Assembly: GCA_015680685.1 (NCBI GenBank)
Contig: MNCI01018314.1
Span: forward strand, 288,439 to 347,310
Origin: Gnetum montanum
Taxonomy: Eukaryota; Streptophyta; Gnetopsida; Gnetales; Gnetaceae
Length of the DNA: 58,872 bases
Direction of reading: 5' to 3'
The position numbers and the translations under genes are program-made. This document shows, in pieces, positions 1 through 10,128 of the stretch. Below the pieces are notes generated by a model. It was not told the origin of the DNA, made no database searches, and saw nothing but the letters and a program-made list of their open reading frames with translations. The stretch's first letter is position 1; every line of letters begins with the position of its first letter.

Positions 1-406
1 TACTAAGTGTATTTAACTAACAGAGTTGTAGGGTAAGAGAAATCATTAATCAACTAGGAAATAATTAAATAATAATTAATGCTAATTAATCTATTCTAAA
101 TGCTACAAGGTTTATCATAAAGTTCATCTTTATTGCCATACACAAAGTGTGCTTAGGTACACAATGCTGGAATAAAGATCCGTTTACTCTATGATTCCCT
201 ACTATAGGCACGTAGAAATAATTCTAACTCTAGAGGGAAAAAACGGCAAGAGTTTGGCTAAGGGACTAACTATGTAATGTGAAAACCAAGGGCATCACCT
301 CTTATTTATGGGCAAGGAGACAAGCCCAATATCGGGTATCCAACATTGCATGGGTGGATTCGATATCACGGATGTAATATCGCGGTCCCGATATCGCGGT
401 TCATCA
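1..406 (-). mobile_element. Partial LTR of the family, cut by the window edge
   Basis: The stretch ends in the family's terminal TCATCA at 401-406, preceded by the GATATCGCGG motifs typical of this family's LTR edge (about 330-400). It also carries shared LTR text such as CACCTCTTATTTAT near 296. The other end lies outside the window. Orientation is taken from better copies, whose internal genes are on the minus strand. What follows position 406 does not look like the family's internal sequence, so this is probably the outer (5') LTR of an element lying to the left. Confidence 0.65.
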
Positions 407-1059
407 ATTACCATGTGTAATCATTCCTTCTACAACTTAATATCCTAGGGAAAAATTCCAACTAGTGTCGATTCTTGTATCATGGTTGGTAATTTATTAA
501 CATGAAAATATAGAAATATCTACAAAAATGTAAATAAATGATTTAATAATATAGAAAATTATAAATAAATCTAAAAAAAAAGCAATAAATGGAAGATATA
601 ATAAAAATTAAAAAATGAGGAATAATTAGAAAAATGTAGAAAAAAAATAGAAAAATGGAAAAAACTTATAAACCCACAAGGTAAAAATATCACTTATCTC
701 TTAATTTTAAATGAAGGGATCTCTTCCATGACTAAAGTCTAAGGATTAAATACGTAAGATAGATTAGGCAATAGTAGTTTTGGTGGGCATTAAGGTGGGG
801 ATGGCTTCCATGAATTCTCTGAATTAATTTACTTAATGTGTATTAAACAATATAAACTTTTGTAGATTAAAAGGGTGGTAGATCTATAAGGAGTCTCATT
901 TATGACCTCATGGATGATGTAGTGTCCTTTCCGAAGTGTCTAAAACTTTGTACATTTGGACATATGTCTCGGGTTGTAATACATGACATCGTTCATTGAT
1001 TATATTTATAGGTATCTAATCTTCATGTTGTTCCTTTTCTTATTATATAATTATGCCAT
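407..1059. other. Intergenic, AT-rich, nothing recognised
   Basis: This stretch has A-rich runs around 500-670 and no open frame or repeat I can place. Confidence 0.4.
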
Positions 1060-1620
1060 AATAATGAAATAAATCTTAGATTAGCCTAATGTGATAGGTA
1101 TTTAGGCCCCAATCTATCGTGCATGTCTTGAATACTAATACCAAGTGATATGCTACTAGGAAAACCAAACTACATCTTTTTTGGGGCCCCAATCTATCAT
1201 GCATGTCTTGAATACTAATACCAAGTGATATGCTACTAGGAAAACCAAGCTACATCTTTTTTGGGATTACTAGATGAATATATGTTATGCTTGAAATTGG
1301 GTCATGTTTATTTCACTAATTATATTAATATACAATAGAATTATAAAAATTAGTCTAATTTGTAATGTAAATTAGATGATAAAAAATTAATTTTAATTGA
1401 CGTCAAAATGCTACAATGCAAGGGCATTAATCTAGATCTTTATTCTCTTTCATAGAACATCCAAGTACATTTTACTCAAATAAAGACAAAATTGGCACAT
1501 AGTTTGTTACAAAATTGTGGGAGTGAGACTAACTAACTAATTGATTGACAAGAACTTGAGTGTCACATTATAAAATTTATTTGAGTGAATTTTATAAAAA
1601 TTGACAACACTAGACAGACA
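1060..1620 (-). mobile_element. Degraded LTR fragment with an 80-bp duplication
   Basis: The words (CCAAGTGATATGCTACTAGG, then TTGGGATTACTAGATGAATA and an AAATTGGGTCATG block) match the middle of the LTRs near 19330 and 49760. An 80-bp unit is repeated head to tail at 1105-1184 and 1185-1264 with about two mismatches. Neither LTR terminus is visible. Confidence 0.5.
1105..1264. repeat. 80-bp tandem duplication, two copies
   Basis: Both copies begin GGCCCCAATCTATC and end in a T-run followed by GG. They differ at about two positions, so the duplication is recent compared with the decay of the LTR fragment that contains it. Confidence 0.85.
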
Positions 1621-2056
1621 TGCAAAATTTTCCACTTAAATATTTGTTCATTATTCATAAGTAAGATATTGCAAATCAACCAAACTTGATTCTCCTTTGA
1701 ATGATTGATAAAATTGAGTTAAAGCTCTTGCCATCTTATTATCATCAAAACATAACTTCAATAGATTATGCTAATGTACACTTCAATACACCTTAAACTT
1801 AACTTGTGTGGTTGAAATCTACACACAATTGAATTTCAAGCAAGAAAATTACTTATTCTTATTTCCAACACATCCAACATTAAACCATAGCCAAATCACA
1901 CTAGGAATGATGCAAAACCATAAGAAAGTTGGCAAAAGCTCTCCAAAGCTCTAATATTAATACAATTTGGGATGCAATCCAAACATCCAAAAGATTTTGT
2001 AGAATAGTTAGACGAATCTCTCTCAAATAAATGAGAAGAGAAACTAACATAATTTT

Positions 2057-2544
2057 TGATGAGTGGCGAGATACCCCTACACTCAACCATACGAATACGA
2101 GCGTTTTCATGTGCGATCCGGTCGAACTCGGCAGACGGACTAGTTGTGGCACCTAGATCGTTAACCTTAGGTCGCAGTTCGCTGTCTTCCCACTTGGACT
2201 AGTATTATATTTGTCATGTATGGTTGAGTCCAGAGTGAGGTGTATGATGTGTTCCTAATTCTAATGCTACTCTTGAAGGCAGTGGAAAATAATATTAACT
2301 ACGCTANTGTGCATGTCCAAGTACGTCACACTCGAATAAAGGATGTCGTACAATTACATTCACCACACTGCGGGCAAACACTGGAAAATATTCTATCTTT
2401 GGAAGGGGAAAACTGCTAGAGCTTTGCTAAGGAACTAAAACTAGATGATAAACAAGCGAGAGTTGCTTCTTATTTATAGACATTGCAGCGGACTGCAATA
2501 TCACGTACTTGATATCGCGGCCCATGCGATATCGCGTCCCATCA
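2057..2544 (-). mobile_element. Solo LTR with target-site duplication
   Basis: It begins TGATGAGTGGCGAGATACCC and ends GCGTCCCATCA, the same termini as the LTRs of element A. It is flanked by the 5-bp direct repeat ATTTT (2052-2056 and 2545-2549). No internal sequence is attached, so it is the product of recombination between two LTRs. It is shorter than sister LTRs (777-883 bp) because about 318 bp found in them is missing exactly at the single N at 2307, which probably marks an assembly gap rather than a biological deletion. Confidence 0.9.
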
Positions 2545-2549
2545 ATTTT

Positions 2550-5259
2550 TTATTAATTTATCATGGATAACAAATGACAAGTCATATAACAACTAAATGG
2601 ACTTAACCCTAATACACCTAAGCATTTAAGAGCTTAATACTAACTCAAGGAGTTGCTATTTAAGTTTTTAGAAACCTTCATGAATTTCCAAGTCTTTGAT
2701 CTTTATCTTCATTTTCTTGCTTGTTCATCTCATTGCCTCTCTTAGTCTCTTAAGATGTCAATAATCTCTAATTTGTGGCTCCCACCCTTTATTTATAAGC
2801 TAGTTAAAACAAATACTTTGATTTTTTTTTAAAGTCTCAAAAGTTTCCTTTTGATTTTGTATTTTATTTTTAATGACATCCTAACCACTATCAATGTTGA
2901 ACTAGAGAAAGTATACCATGATTTAACTACAACCAATGTTAAACTAGTGGTGTTATACGATAATCTAATTGTGAGTAAAGGTGAGCTAATGGTTTATGTC
3001 ATGACTTGAAAGTGAGCCATGGTCATTATTTAGTATGGTTAGTGGTCAACTAGAAATGACTTTATGGTTTATAGAGAATATATTTTCCAAAATAGAAAAT
3101 GATTGTGACCTAATTGTGAGTTATGATATTCACTACAACTCGATCTCGACTTGTGATTAGTTTATGGTCGATAAAAAGTGAAGCATTACTATCATTGGTG
3201 GACTTGTAGTTTATATAGAATTATAAAATGACACCTAAATGACTCATCAAGACATACACACTCCATCTATGAGCATAACATTAGTTTCCATACCTCATGA
3301 TGGCTACAACCACAAGTGTGAGTTGAGAAGGGCAAGTGTTCATATACTATTCTATTTTCTTCTAAGATTCCTAAGTAAGACCTAGAGTCCACACTACACA
3401 TCCATAGAGTACAATAGGTTGTACAATTGTTTGAGATAGATCTTTTCAAATTTATCAAGTTTAAATTAGTGTTTATACATTTGGATTGTGTATAAAACCT
3501 TCTAAATGTTTACAACTTTTATGTTACATAATGCTTCCACTTATAATTTTGAGAACATTCTAGTCCGAAGTTTCGATAAGTATCCACAACTCAAGTAGAA
3601 CACTTTAAAAATATACTTTACAAAATTAAAAAGTTCTTTGATTTGAAAGACATAAATAAATAAGAAAGAAATTAAATATCAAAATTCAAAATAAAATGTG
3701 TTACCTATGAATTGAAATAAGTTAATAGAGGAACATCATAATTTCAAATCTACTTACAAATTTGGCCTTCATAGTAAGAATTAGAATGAATTCCACATTC
3801 ACAAAAATTTTGGTTTTGTCCTATTCCGGATAAATTTTGACGAACTGTTTGCGTCAGGGTCGGATTCGGGAGTGCGTGAAGAAGCGCATTAAATTCGTAG
3901 TGGGTACGTATTTCGTAATTTCCAATGAAATTTTATCTGGATTTGTTTATATACATTGAAATGGTCGTCTTTCCTTGCCACGTATTGTTTTTGCCTTTTT
4001 AGTTCTTACGATGTCTGCATTTTGCATTAAAATCTTACATATATTATCCTGTTCTGAATCATACCAAAAATTTCATTTCATTGTTAAGTGGCAAGCAATC
4101 AAGATTCATGGCATCGGCATGAGACGGACCACAGAAAACAAGGAGTACGAATAAATAAACAAACACACGGAAATCACCAAAGGGCTACTATGGTAACCGA
4201 AGGCCGAAGGGGCAAGTATGGGTCATACGGAAATCAAGTTTTGGACGGTGTGTGCGAGGAAAACATTGCATTTGCATGGATTCACCTGGCTTTGGGAGCG
4301 TCAAAGGTTCCGCCATGACTCACACATTCACGCGTGTTTATTGTTCATTGCTGTTTTTTGCTCTTTTTCTCGTCTCTGTTTTGAAAAAAGAAAAACAAAA
4401 CAGGGTCATCGTCATGGGTCATGAGTCATGAACATGATGACAGATGGATGCTTGTTCAACTTTTTAAAAAATCTGTTTGCTTGTAAAGCAATGAAGCTCA
4501 CCAGCACATGGACAATGACCATATGTAATCTTATGGCACTCTGTTTTTAATTTCCCCTTCATCATGGCCAGTGCCGATTTTCCAGTGTCTGGAAGGTTTT
4601 CCATCATTGTAGGTGAGATGAGTTACTGGGCTGTGCCTAGTTTAGCTAGGTTGTATATTCTTATAATGCGGTCATCTTCAACATGGCCCTATGGCGCTAA
4701 TCACAGGTTGTCCCTGGGGTGTTACTCATAGGTAGTCGTTGAACCAAAGTATTAGCAGACCTGGTTTGTTATAAATTTGTTTGAGGCTTGAGGCTTAATT
4801 TCATTTTTGGAAATATTGGATTGAGTAACAAAAGGATTTCATTTTATTGCTGTCATTTTGGTTGTTGCAGAAATTATATGTTTGGCCAGATTATGGCTCC
4901 TGAGTAAGGAAATGTTTTCAATGCCCTACATACCTTTGCAAATTTTATTGCTTCAATTTAGTTTAATGGTGATATTGCAATCTTCTGTGCAATTTTTAAG
5001 CATTAACAATATTTCCGATTTACATTTGTACTTGTTCTATATTTTACAATGTATTTTTATAATATATGAGATTTAATTTTATAAAAAAACTAATATATTT
5101 AAATTTTCTCTATCACGTCCTCATCTACCAACCCGTCCCCACTTTTTCTTGAGGCACACGTACCCAAACATGTTCAGAATCACGAATCCTCTATTCCTGG
5201 CTTCCTCGCTTCCAATCAGATTCTTTTGATGCATAGGTTTTGTCTTAAGTAAGAACATT
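2550..5259. other. Intergenic, no gene recognised
   Basis: Around 3830-4320 the sequence is visibly richer in G+C than its neighbours and has short open frames, but none begins with a convincing ATG and continues as a recognisable protein. I see no repeat structure here that matches the rest of the window. Confidence 0.4.
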
Positions 5260-5536
5260 CTCAAATGGTTTTAAGTTTTGTAATAAAAATTATGCCAAGT
5301 TATCCAAAAGCACGTTCAAAAAGTTATCCATCTAAGTTATCCATCGGAGCAACAAGTTTTCTTGCTAACCGAAATTAAATTCAAAACCCATCCTTGAGTT
5401 CTCAAATGGTTTAAAGTTTTAAAGTTTTGTAATAAAAATTATGCCAAGTTATCCAAAAGCACGTTCAAAAAGTTATCCATCTGAGCAACAAGTTTTCTTG
5501 CTAACCGAAATTAAATTCAAAACCCATGCTTGAGTT
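5260..5536. repeat. Tandem duplication of about 140 bp upstream of GPAT
   Basis: 5260-5400 is repeated at 5401-5536. Both copies share CTCAAATGGTTT, AAAATTATGCCAAGTTATCC, AAAGCACGTTCAAAAAGTTA and TTGCTAACCGAAATTAAATT. The first copy has an extra 15-bp step (TAAGTTATCCATCGG) and the second has an extra AAAGTTTT. The pair lies 590-860 bp upstream of the GPAT start, so it could sit in the distal promoter. Confidence 0.85.
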
Positions 5537-6122
5537 TTTCTTGCAACATTGGTCGCTTTCATACTTGCAAGCAATTCCATACACGCAATGCCGCCTCGCA
5601 TAATTATTATTACTACAGTCCATCGAAGCAAAGCAGAACAAGCTAAATTTCAAAAGTGTTATGCGATCACCTTCTCTACGCAAGCAGATAACCTTACCGC
5701 TACCGCCACTGCCACTGGTAGCCTCGGCATTAGCTTCCTGGATGCAGTTGTTTTCATTATACATTTGCAGGACAAATCAAGCATATTCCCGCTAGAAAAC
5801 AGTCGATGTCTGCATAATGTGTAGGTGAGAATAGATGCAGCTGGTTAACCACACCTGCACCTGCATTCTTAACACGACACCAAAGTCTAACTCCAACGTA
5901 ACAGCAAAACAAACCCATCATACATGGGGTCTAAACACAAATAGTCTGAATTCCCATACCCAAATTCCCTAGTGTATACGCCCTGCAATTAAGTTTCGTA
6001 ATCCATGAAAACCTACATCCATCGCCGTGAAACTGATGTGATGATGAGTCCCACTGCACGTCTCAATAAATACTGTCCAGAAGAAGAAAACCGTGTCTGC
6101 AATTCGATCCATCCATGAATTG
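5537..6122 (+). promoter_or_regulatory. Presumed GPAT promoter and 5' leader
   Basis: This is the non-repetitive stretch immediately upstream of the gene. I cannot place a convincing TATA box or transcription start. A minimal upstream ORF sits at 6115-6123 (ATG AAT TGA), and its stop overlaps the main ATG by one base (TGATG at 6121-6125). Assignment as promoter and leader rests only on position. Confidence 0.35.
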
Positions 6123-6302
6123 ATGGGAACAGCATTTGTCATGGAGATTGTAAGATGGGCAGAATGCCTGTGGCTTCTGCTCAGATTCAAGAACACAAAA
6201 AACAACAACGCCTGCCATTCTTCATCATCGTCTTCTTCGTCCTCACTCTTCTTTCAGCTTCCGGAAGTGGAGAAATGCAGAGTGGGAGATGGCTATGAAA
6301 CG
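6123..6302 (+). CDS. GPAT: GPAT exon 1, variable N-terminus
   Basis: It encodes about 60 residues starting [12 protein letters not shown], with an aromatic/Leu-rich patch ([11 protein letters not shown]) and a run of nine serines, ending YET. A GT at 6303 and an AG at 6561-6562 (GCATTCATGCAG) join it in phase 0 to exon 2, giving [13 protein letters not shown]. This mirrors the TVAADLDGTLL of related GPATs. ATG 6123 is the first in-frame ATG; 6141 is an alternative start. The main uncertainty is a rival model that starts at ATG 6557 without this exon, since an in-frame TAG lies at 6542-6544. Confidence 0.6.
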
Positions 6303-9177
6303 GTGATTTTATTTTGCTTCATCTTAGGTTATTAATTTTACCTGTAAAACGGCAGTGTTTTTGATAAGTCCTGAAATATTGGATGTTTTTTAATGTATGT
6401 TAATTACATCAATCGAGGGTCTCTTCTTCGATCTATCGGGTCATACCAGTTTTGCAAAATTTCTTTTGTTTGTAACTCAAGAATCCGGCAGGATTTGTGT
6501 ATAACTCAACATTGTTGTAATTATTATTATTATTAGTATTATAGCTGCCTGCATTCATGCAGGTGGCATGTGATTTAGAAGGCACATTGCTGAGATCGAA
6601 ATGCCAGTTTCCATACTTGATGCTCATGGCTCTGGAGGCGGGCAGTCCCGTGAGAGCTCTGTTGCTGCTGCTGACATGGCCGTTGGCGTGGCTGCTGCGG
6701 CTGCTGCGATTGGAAGAGTGGTGTCTCAGAGTAATGATATTCGTCACATTTGCAGGGCTTAGGGTGGACGAGGTCGAAATTGTGAGCAGGGCAGTTCTTC
6801 CCAAGTTTTACTTGGAGGATTTGCATGTGCACAGCTTCAGGGCATTCATGGCTGCCAAGACTAAGTGGGTTGTGAGCGAAAGCCCCAGAGTCATGATCCA
6901 GGGATTCCTGTCGCACTATCTTTGCATCGATGTTCAGAACGTTGTGGCCACAGAGCTTCACCACACCAGCAATGGCAGCCGATACACAGGCCTTGTTCGC
7001 ACCTCTGGACTGGTCTTGGGGATGAATAAGCTTCATTCGCTCACGCAGGCTCTCGCTGGTGCTGTGCCGGATCTGGGTATCGGCGACTCCGTCTCCGACT
7101 TCCCATTTCTGTCTTTTTGCAAGGTCAATTGATGAAGTTACAGTAATTCATGGTCTGCCTTAAATTTTCTGATCATCAGCAACCCTTTTCATAAATCGGA
7201 TCTGCAATATTGATAGGGGTCGGATAACGATGCTGAAATATTGCAGGAAGCTTACAGGGTGAGCAAACGGAAGGTAGAAGCAGTGCCGCGGGAGGAATAT
7301 CCTCGGGCGCTGGTGTTCCACGATGGGAGATTAGTGAGGCGTCCGACGCCACAGGAGGTGCTGCTGCTGCTGCTGTGGCTGCCACTGGGCACCTGCCTCG
7401 CCTTCTCGCGGATGTTGGTTGGAATCTGCCTGCCGCCCAATTGGGCAGTGCCCGCAGGCAGCCTGCTCGGAGTCCGCACACGGGTCCGGGGAGATCCACC
7501 GCTACCGAATGATTCTCAAACTAAAATTGAAGGTATTTAATTACAATCACTGATATGATATGCTTTTGGATAAGGTGGTGGTTTCTCAATTCTTTAACCC
7601 TTGGGTTCTAGCTTGGGGCTACCTATTCGCAAAGAGAGGTTAGGTGAGGCTTGGGTTTGGATTTAGGCTTGGGCATAGCCTTTTAAAAAAGAGGTTAGGT
7701 TCAGGAGTTCTATACAAGGAACTTTGAAAGCGGTTCCATAGATGATACACTGGGTCTTTCAGTAAATGTAAGTAAAAAGTTTTTGTTTCAAGTTTTTCAA
7801 GTACTTATGCTTGGGTTTCTAGCATGGGCATAATGAAAGGTTAAGTTCTTTTAGGTATCAAGGCTTGGGTTTGAGCTCAGAAATAGCCTCTTAAATAGAA
7901 GTAATTGAGTTTAGACCTTGGTAAAGCTACATTTCAAGAGAAGTGCTTTTCTTTCCCTTGTCTACAAGTCCTTGTTTCTCTTGAGCTTAAGAATAGTCTT
8001 GAGATATTAAACAATGAGGTGTTAGCCTAAGACACTTGATTTGGAAGCTCCAAGTCATGTGTTCAATTCCAATGAGCAATGTTGAGTTATATAAAGCTCT
8101 AATTAGACCATATATCTTGGGGTGCATGTATATTTCACTGAGTTAGTCGGCTTCCAACCCCACATAAAGGAGGTTAGGTTTCTAAAAAATTTTTGTGAAA
8201 ATGAGTTCCATAAAAAGAATTCATAGATGCACAGCAAAAGGTCAAGTTCCTTTAAATATTAATGCTTGGGTTTGAGGTTAGGAATAGCCTCTCAGAGAAA
8301 GAGGTAAGAGGGAGGTAAGGCAAGGCTTGAGTAGTTCCTGCCCGGTAAGGTAACCACTTCAAAAGGCAGGCTTCATTCCTCACCAACGAAGCTTCTTCGA
8401 CCTTGGATGAGCACCGAGCACAAGGCTGAGCACAAAGATAAGAGTTTTTCCTTGGTAAACGCAGGAGCGCAAGTATGCAGAGGAGGAGCCGCCGGCGCCG
8501 GCGGACGTGGCGTCGTGTACGTGTGCACGCACCGGACGCTGTTCGATCCCGTCTTCGTGGCGACGGCGCTGGGGCGGCCCGTGACGGCGGTGACGTACAG
8601 CCTGAGCAACGTGACGGAGTGGCTGGCGCCCATCCGGACGGTCCCGCTGCGGCGCTCGCGCGACGAGGACGCGGCCACCATGCGCCGCGTGCTCGCCCAC
8701 GACGGCGCTCTCGTGGTCTGCCCCGAGGGCACCACCTGCCGGGAACCGTTTCTGCTCCGCTTCAGCCCCCTCTTCGCGGAGCTCTCGGACTCCGCCGGCA
8801 CCGACACCGACACCGGCATCGACATCGCCCCCGTGGCCGCGGACGTGGACACGACGGCGGCGCTGTTCCACGGGAGCACGGCGCGGGGGCACAAGAGCCT
8901 GGACCCGCTGTTCTTCCTGCTGAACCCGCGGCCGTGCTATCGGATTCACTTTCTGGGCCGGCTTCCCCGCCACGCCACGTGCGCCGCGGGGCTGCCGGCG
9001 CACGAGGTGGCCAACTACGTGCAGCGCGTGCTGGCCCAGGCGCTTGGATTCCACTGCACTTCCCTGACCCGGCGCCACAAGTACGGGCTGCTTGCCGCCA
9101 ACGACGGCCGCGTCCGCTCCAAGTCCCCCCGCCGGCGTTTCCCCTCTTGTGCCCTTTCCAACTTGTTTTTCAAGTAG
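6123..9177 (+). CDS. GPAT: Glycerol-3-phosphate acyltransferase, land-plant type, GPAT1/2/3-like (four exons)
   Basis: Proposed join: 6123-6302, 6563-7123, 7247-7532, 8465-9177, giving about 579 residues, close to Arabidopsis GPAT1 (about 585). Land-plant GPATs are ER-membrane enzymes that move an acyl group from acyl-CoA to glycerol-3-phosphate. Members of the family feed cutin, suberin or pollen-wall lipids. Domain order is a variable N-terminus (1-60), a HAD-phosphatase-like domain with DLEGT (64-68) and GDSVSD (234-239), hydrophobic segments, then the acyltransferase domain with HRTLFD (365-370), [10 protein letters not shown] (429-438), [11 protein letters not shown] and a PVA block. The exon 2-3 text ([28 protein letters not shown]) is closer to GPAT1/2/3 than to the cutin (4/6/8) or suberin (5/7) clades. 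All four exons are open and the intron phases agree, so the gene looks intact. Activity in the GPAT1-3 clade is poorly established, so the substrate is unknown. Confidence 0.88.
6563..7123 (+). CDS. GPAT: GPAT exon 2, HAD-like domain
   Basis: It encodes 187 residues from [10 protein letters not shown] to FLSFCK. It contains [20 protein letters not shown] with a following hydrophobic segment, [10 protein letters not shown] and [11 protein letters not shown] motif I reads DLEGT, with the second Asp of DxDGT replaced by Glu. Motif III (GDSVSD) is kept. In this family both Asp residues are needed for phosphatase activity, so a dead phosphatase is likely. The donor after AAG (GTCAATTG) is not a strong consensus, but the homologous Cys-Lys / Glu-Ala-Tyr boundary supports it. 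Confidence 0.85.
7247..7532 (+). CDS. GPAT: GPAT exon 3, linker and membrane segment
   Basis: The acceptor is ATATTGCAG. The exon begins [14 protein letters not shown] and contains [12 protein letters not shown] followed by a long hydrophobic segment ([20 protein letters not shown]). It ends in phase 1 at TTGAAG, before GTATTT. The preceding intron (7124-7246) is only 123 bp. Confidence 0.85.
7533..8464 (+). other. GPAT intron 3 with embedded repeats
   Basis: This GT..AG intron of 932 bp holds three imperfect copies of a short block built on GCTTGGGTTT and AATAGCCTCT/CATAGCC words (about 7612-7706, 7808-7905 and 8228-8302), plus a tRNA-derived SINE near 8011-8150. Confidence 0.65.
8011..8150 (+). 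mobile_element. tRNA-derived SINE copy in GPAT intron 3
   Basis: An A-box-like GTTAGCCTAAGACAC (8021-8035) is followed by a B-box-like TGTTCAATTCC (8060-8070), the RNA polymerase III internal promoter layout. Downstream, GAGTTATATAAAGCTCTAAT is shared with a better copy on the minus strand at 56515-56605. The 3' limit is uncertain. Confidence 0.6.
8465..9177 (+). CDS. GPAT: GPAT exon 4, acyltransferase domain
   Basis: The acceptor TAAACGCAG at 8464 restores phase after exon 3. The next candidate AG (8480) does not. It carries the catalytic HRTLFD, the [10 protein letters not shown] block and the C-terminal [16 protein letters not shown]...[17 protein letters not shown] typical of the family. 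Two oddities stand out. G+C is very high (44 of 60 bases in 8521-8580) compared with the surroundings. A Thr/Asp-rich insertion (residues about 450-461) encoded by ACCGAC-type hexamers lies before the PVA block, where relatives have a short acidic link. The last residues (NLFFK) and the TAG lie in the first unit of a downstream minisatellite. Confidence 0.88.
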
Positions 9178-10105
9178 ACCTTTGTTTGGGGGGGCGTCGT
9201 TGTTGTTGTTAGTCCGCCGCTTACGAGTGGTTCCTTGGTTGTACATGCTTGCACACGGATCGTCTAGTTTAGCATCTGTTTGTTTGTTACCATGTCGTCT
9301 AGTTTAGCATCTGTTTGTTTGTTACCATGTTCTGTATGCAATTTGTTTTCCAAGTAGACGTTCTGGCGGCGGCGTTATTGTTTTTGTTGTTAGTCCGCTG
9401 CTGCTTGCAGTGGTTCATTCATTGTACACGCTTGCATTTATGTTTGCGTGTCTATGTGCATCCTCTAGTTTAGCGTTTGTTTGTTTACTACCATGTTCTG
9501 GTATGTTTACTACCATGTTCTGGTATGTGCATCCTCTAGTTTAGCATTTGTTTGTTTACTACCATGTTCTGGTATGTGCATCCTCTAGTTTAGCATTTGT
9601 TTGTTTACTACCATGTTCTGGTATGTTACTTGTTTTACAAATAGACCTTTGGGCGTTGTTGTTGTTGTTGGTGTTGTTAGTCTGCTCGCAGTGGTTTGTT
9701 GTACACACTTGCGTTTAAGTTTAAGTTTTCGTGTTTATATCAATCATCTATTTGTTTACCACCATGTTCTCGTATGCAACTTGTCTTTCAAGTAAACCTT
9801 TTGGGGTTGTTATTGTTGTTGAGGATGTTGTTAGTCGAGGCTGCTTTTTATAGTGATTGGTTGGTTGTACATGTTTGCATTTAAGTTTTCGTGTTTATAT
9901 TGATGGTATAGTTTAGCATCTGTTTATTTACAACCATGTTCTCATATGCAACTTGTTTTTCAAATAGACCTTTTAGCGTTGTTGCTGGTGTTGTTAGTCC
10001 ACCACTTTTTACGGTGGTTCATTAGTTGTACACACTTGTTTATATATCGATTGTCTAGTTTAGCATTTGTTTGTTTACTACCATCTTCTGTATGTGGTTC
10101 CCATG
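9161..10105. repeat. Minisatellite at and beyond the GPAT stop codon, about five units
   Basis: Units start with ACTTGTTTTTCAAGTAGACC-like text at 9161, 9341, 9628, 9779 and 9951 (about 150-290 bp each). Each then has a GTTGTTGTTAGTC stretch, GGTTGTACATGCTTGCA, CTAGTTTAGCATTTGTTTG and TACCATGTTCT. Within the second unit a shorter subunit (CTAGTTTAGCATTTGTTTG plus TACCATGTTCTGG) is itself reiterated around 9468-9620. The array probably forms the GPAT 3' UTR. Confidence 0.85.
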
Positions 10106-10128
10106 TAGCTTCAAATTTTTCCCATGCA

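Noticed and set aside
4088-4424. Two overlapping plus-strand frames in a GC-richer patch
   Set aside because: One starts with GTG, neither resembles a protein family, and no splice or conservation evidence supports them.
5549-5824. 91-codon plus-strand frame near the GPAT promoter
   Set aside because: Low-complexity Thr/Ala-rich end, no similarity, and it begins in the duplicated block.
6433-7499. Minus-strand frames opposite GPAT exons 2 and 3
   Set aside because: They overlap true exons, have low-complexity Ser/Gln/Ala content and no family resemblance.
8475-9212. Long Arg/Pro/Gly-rich plus-strand frame (245 codons)
   Set aside because: It is an out-of-frame reading of the GC-rich GPAT exon 4. 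The overlapping frame carries all the conserved acyltransferase motifs.
8380-9246. Long minus-strand frames of 288 and 173 codons
   Set aside because: Antisense shadows of GPAT exon 4, caused by high G+C and few stop codons, with no recognisable domain.
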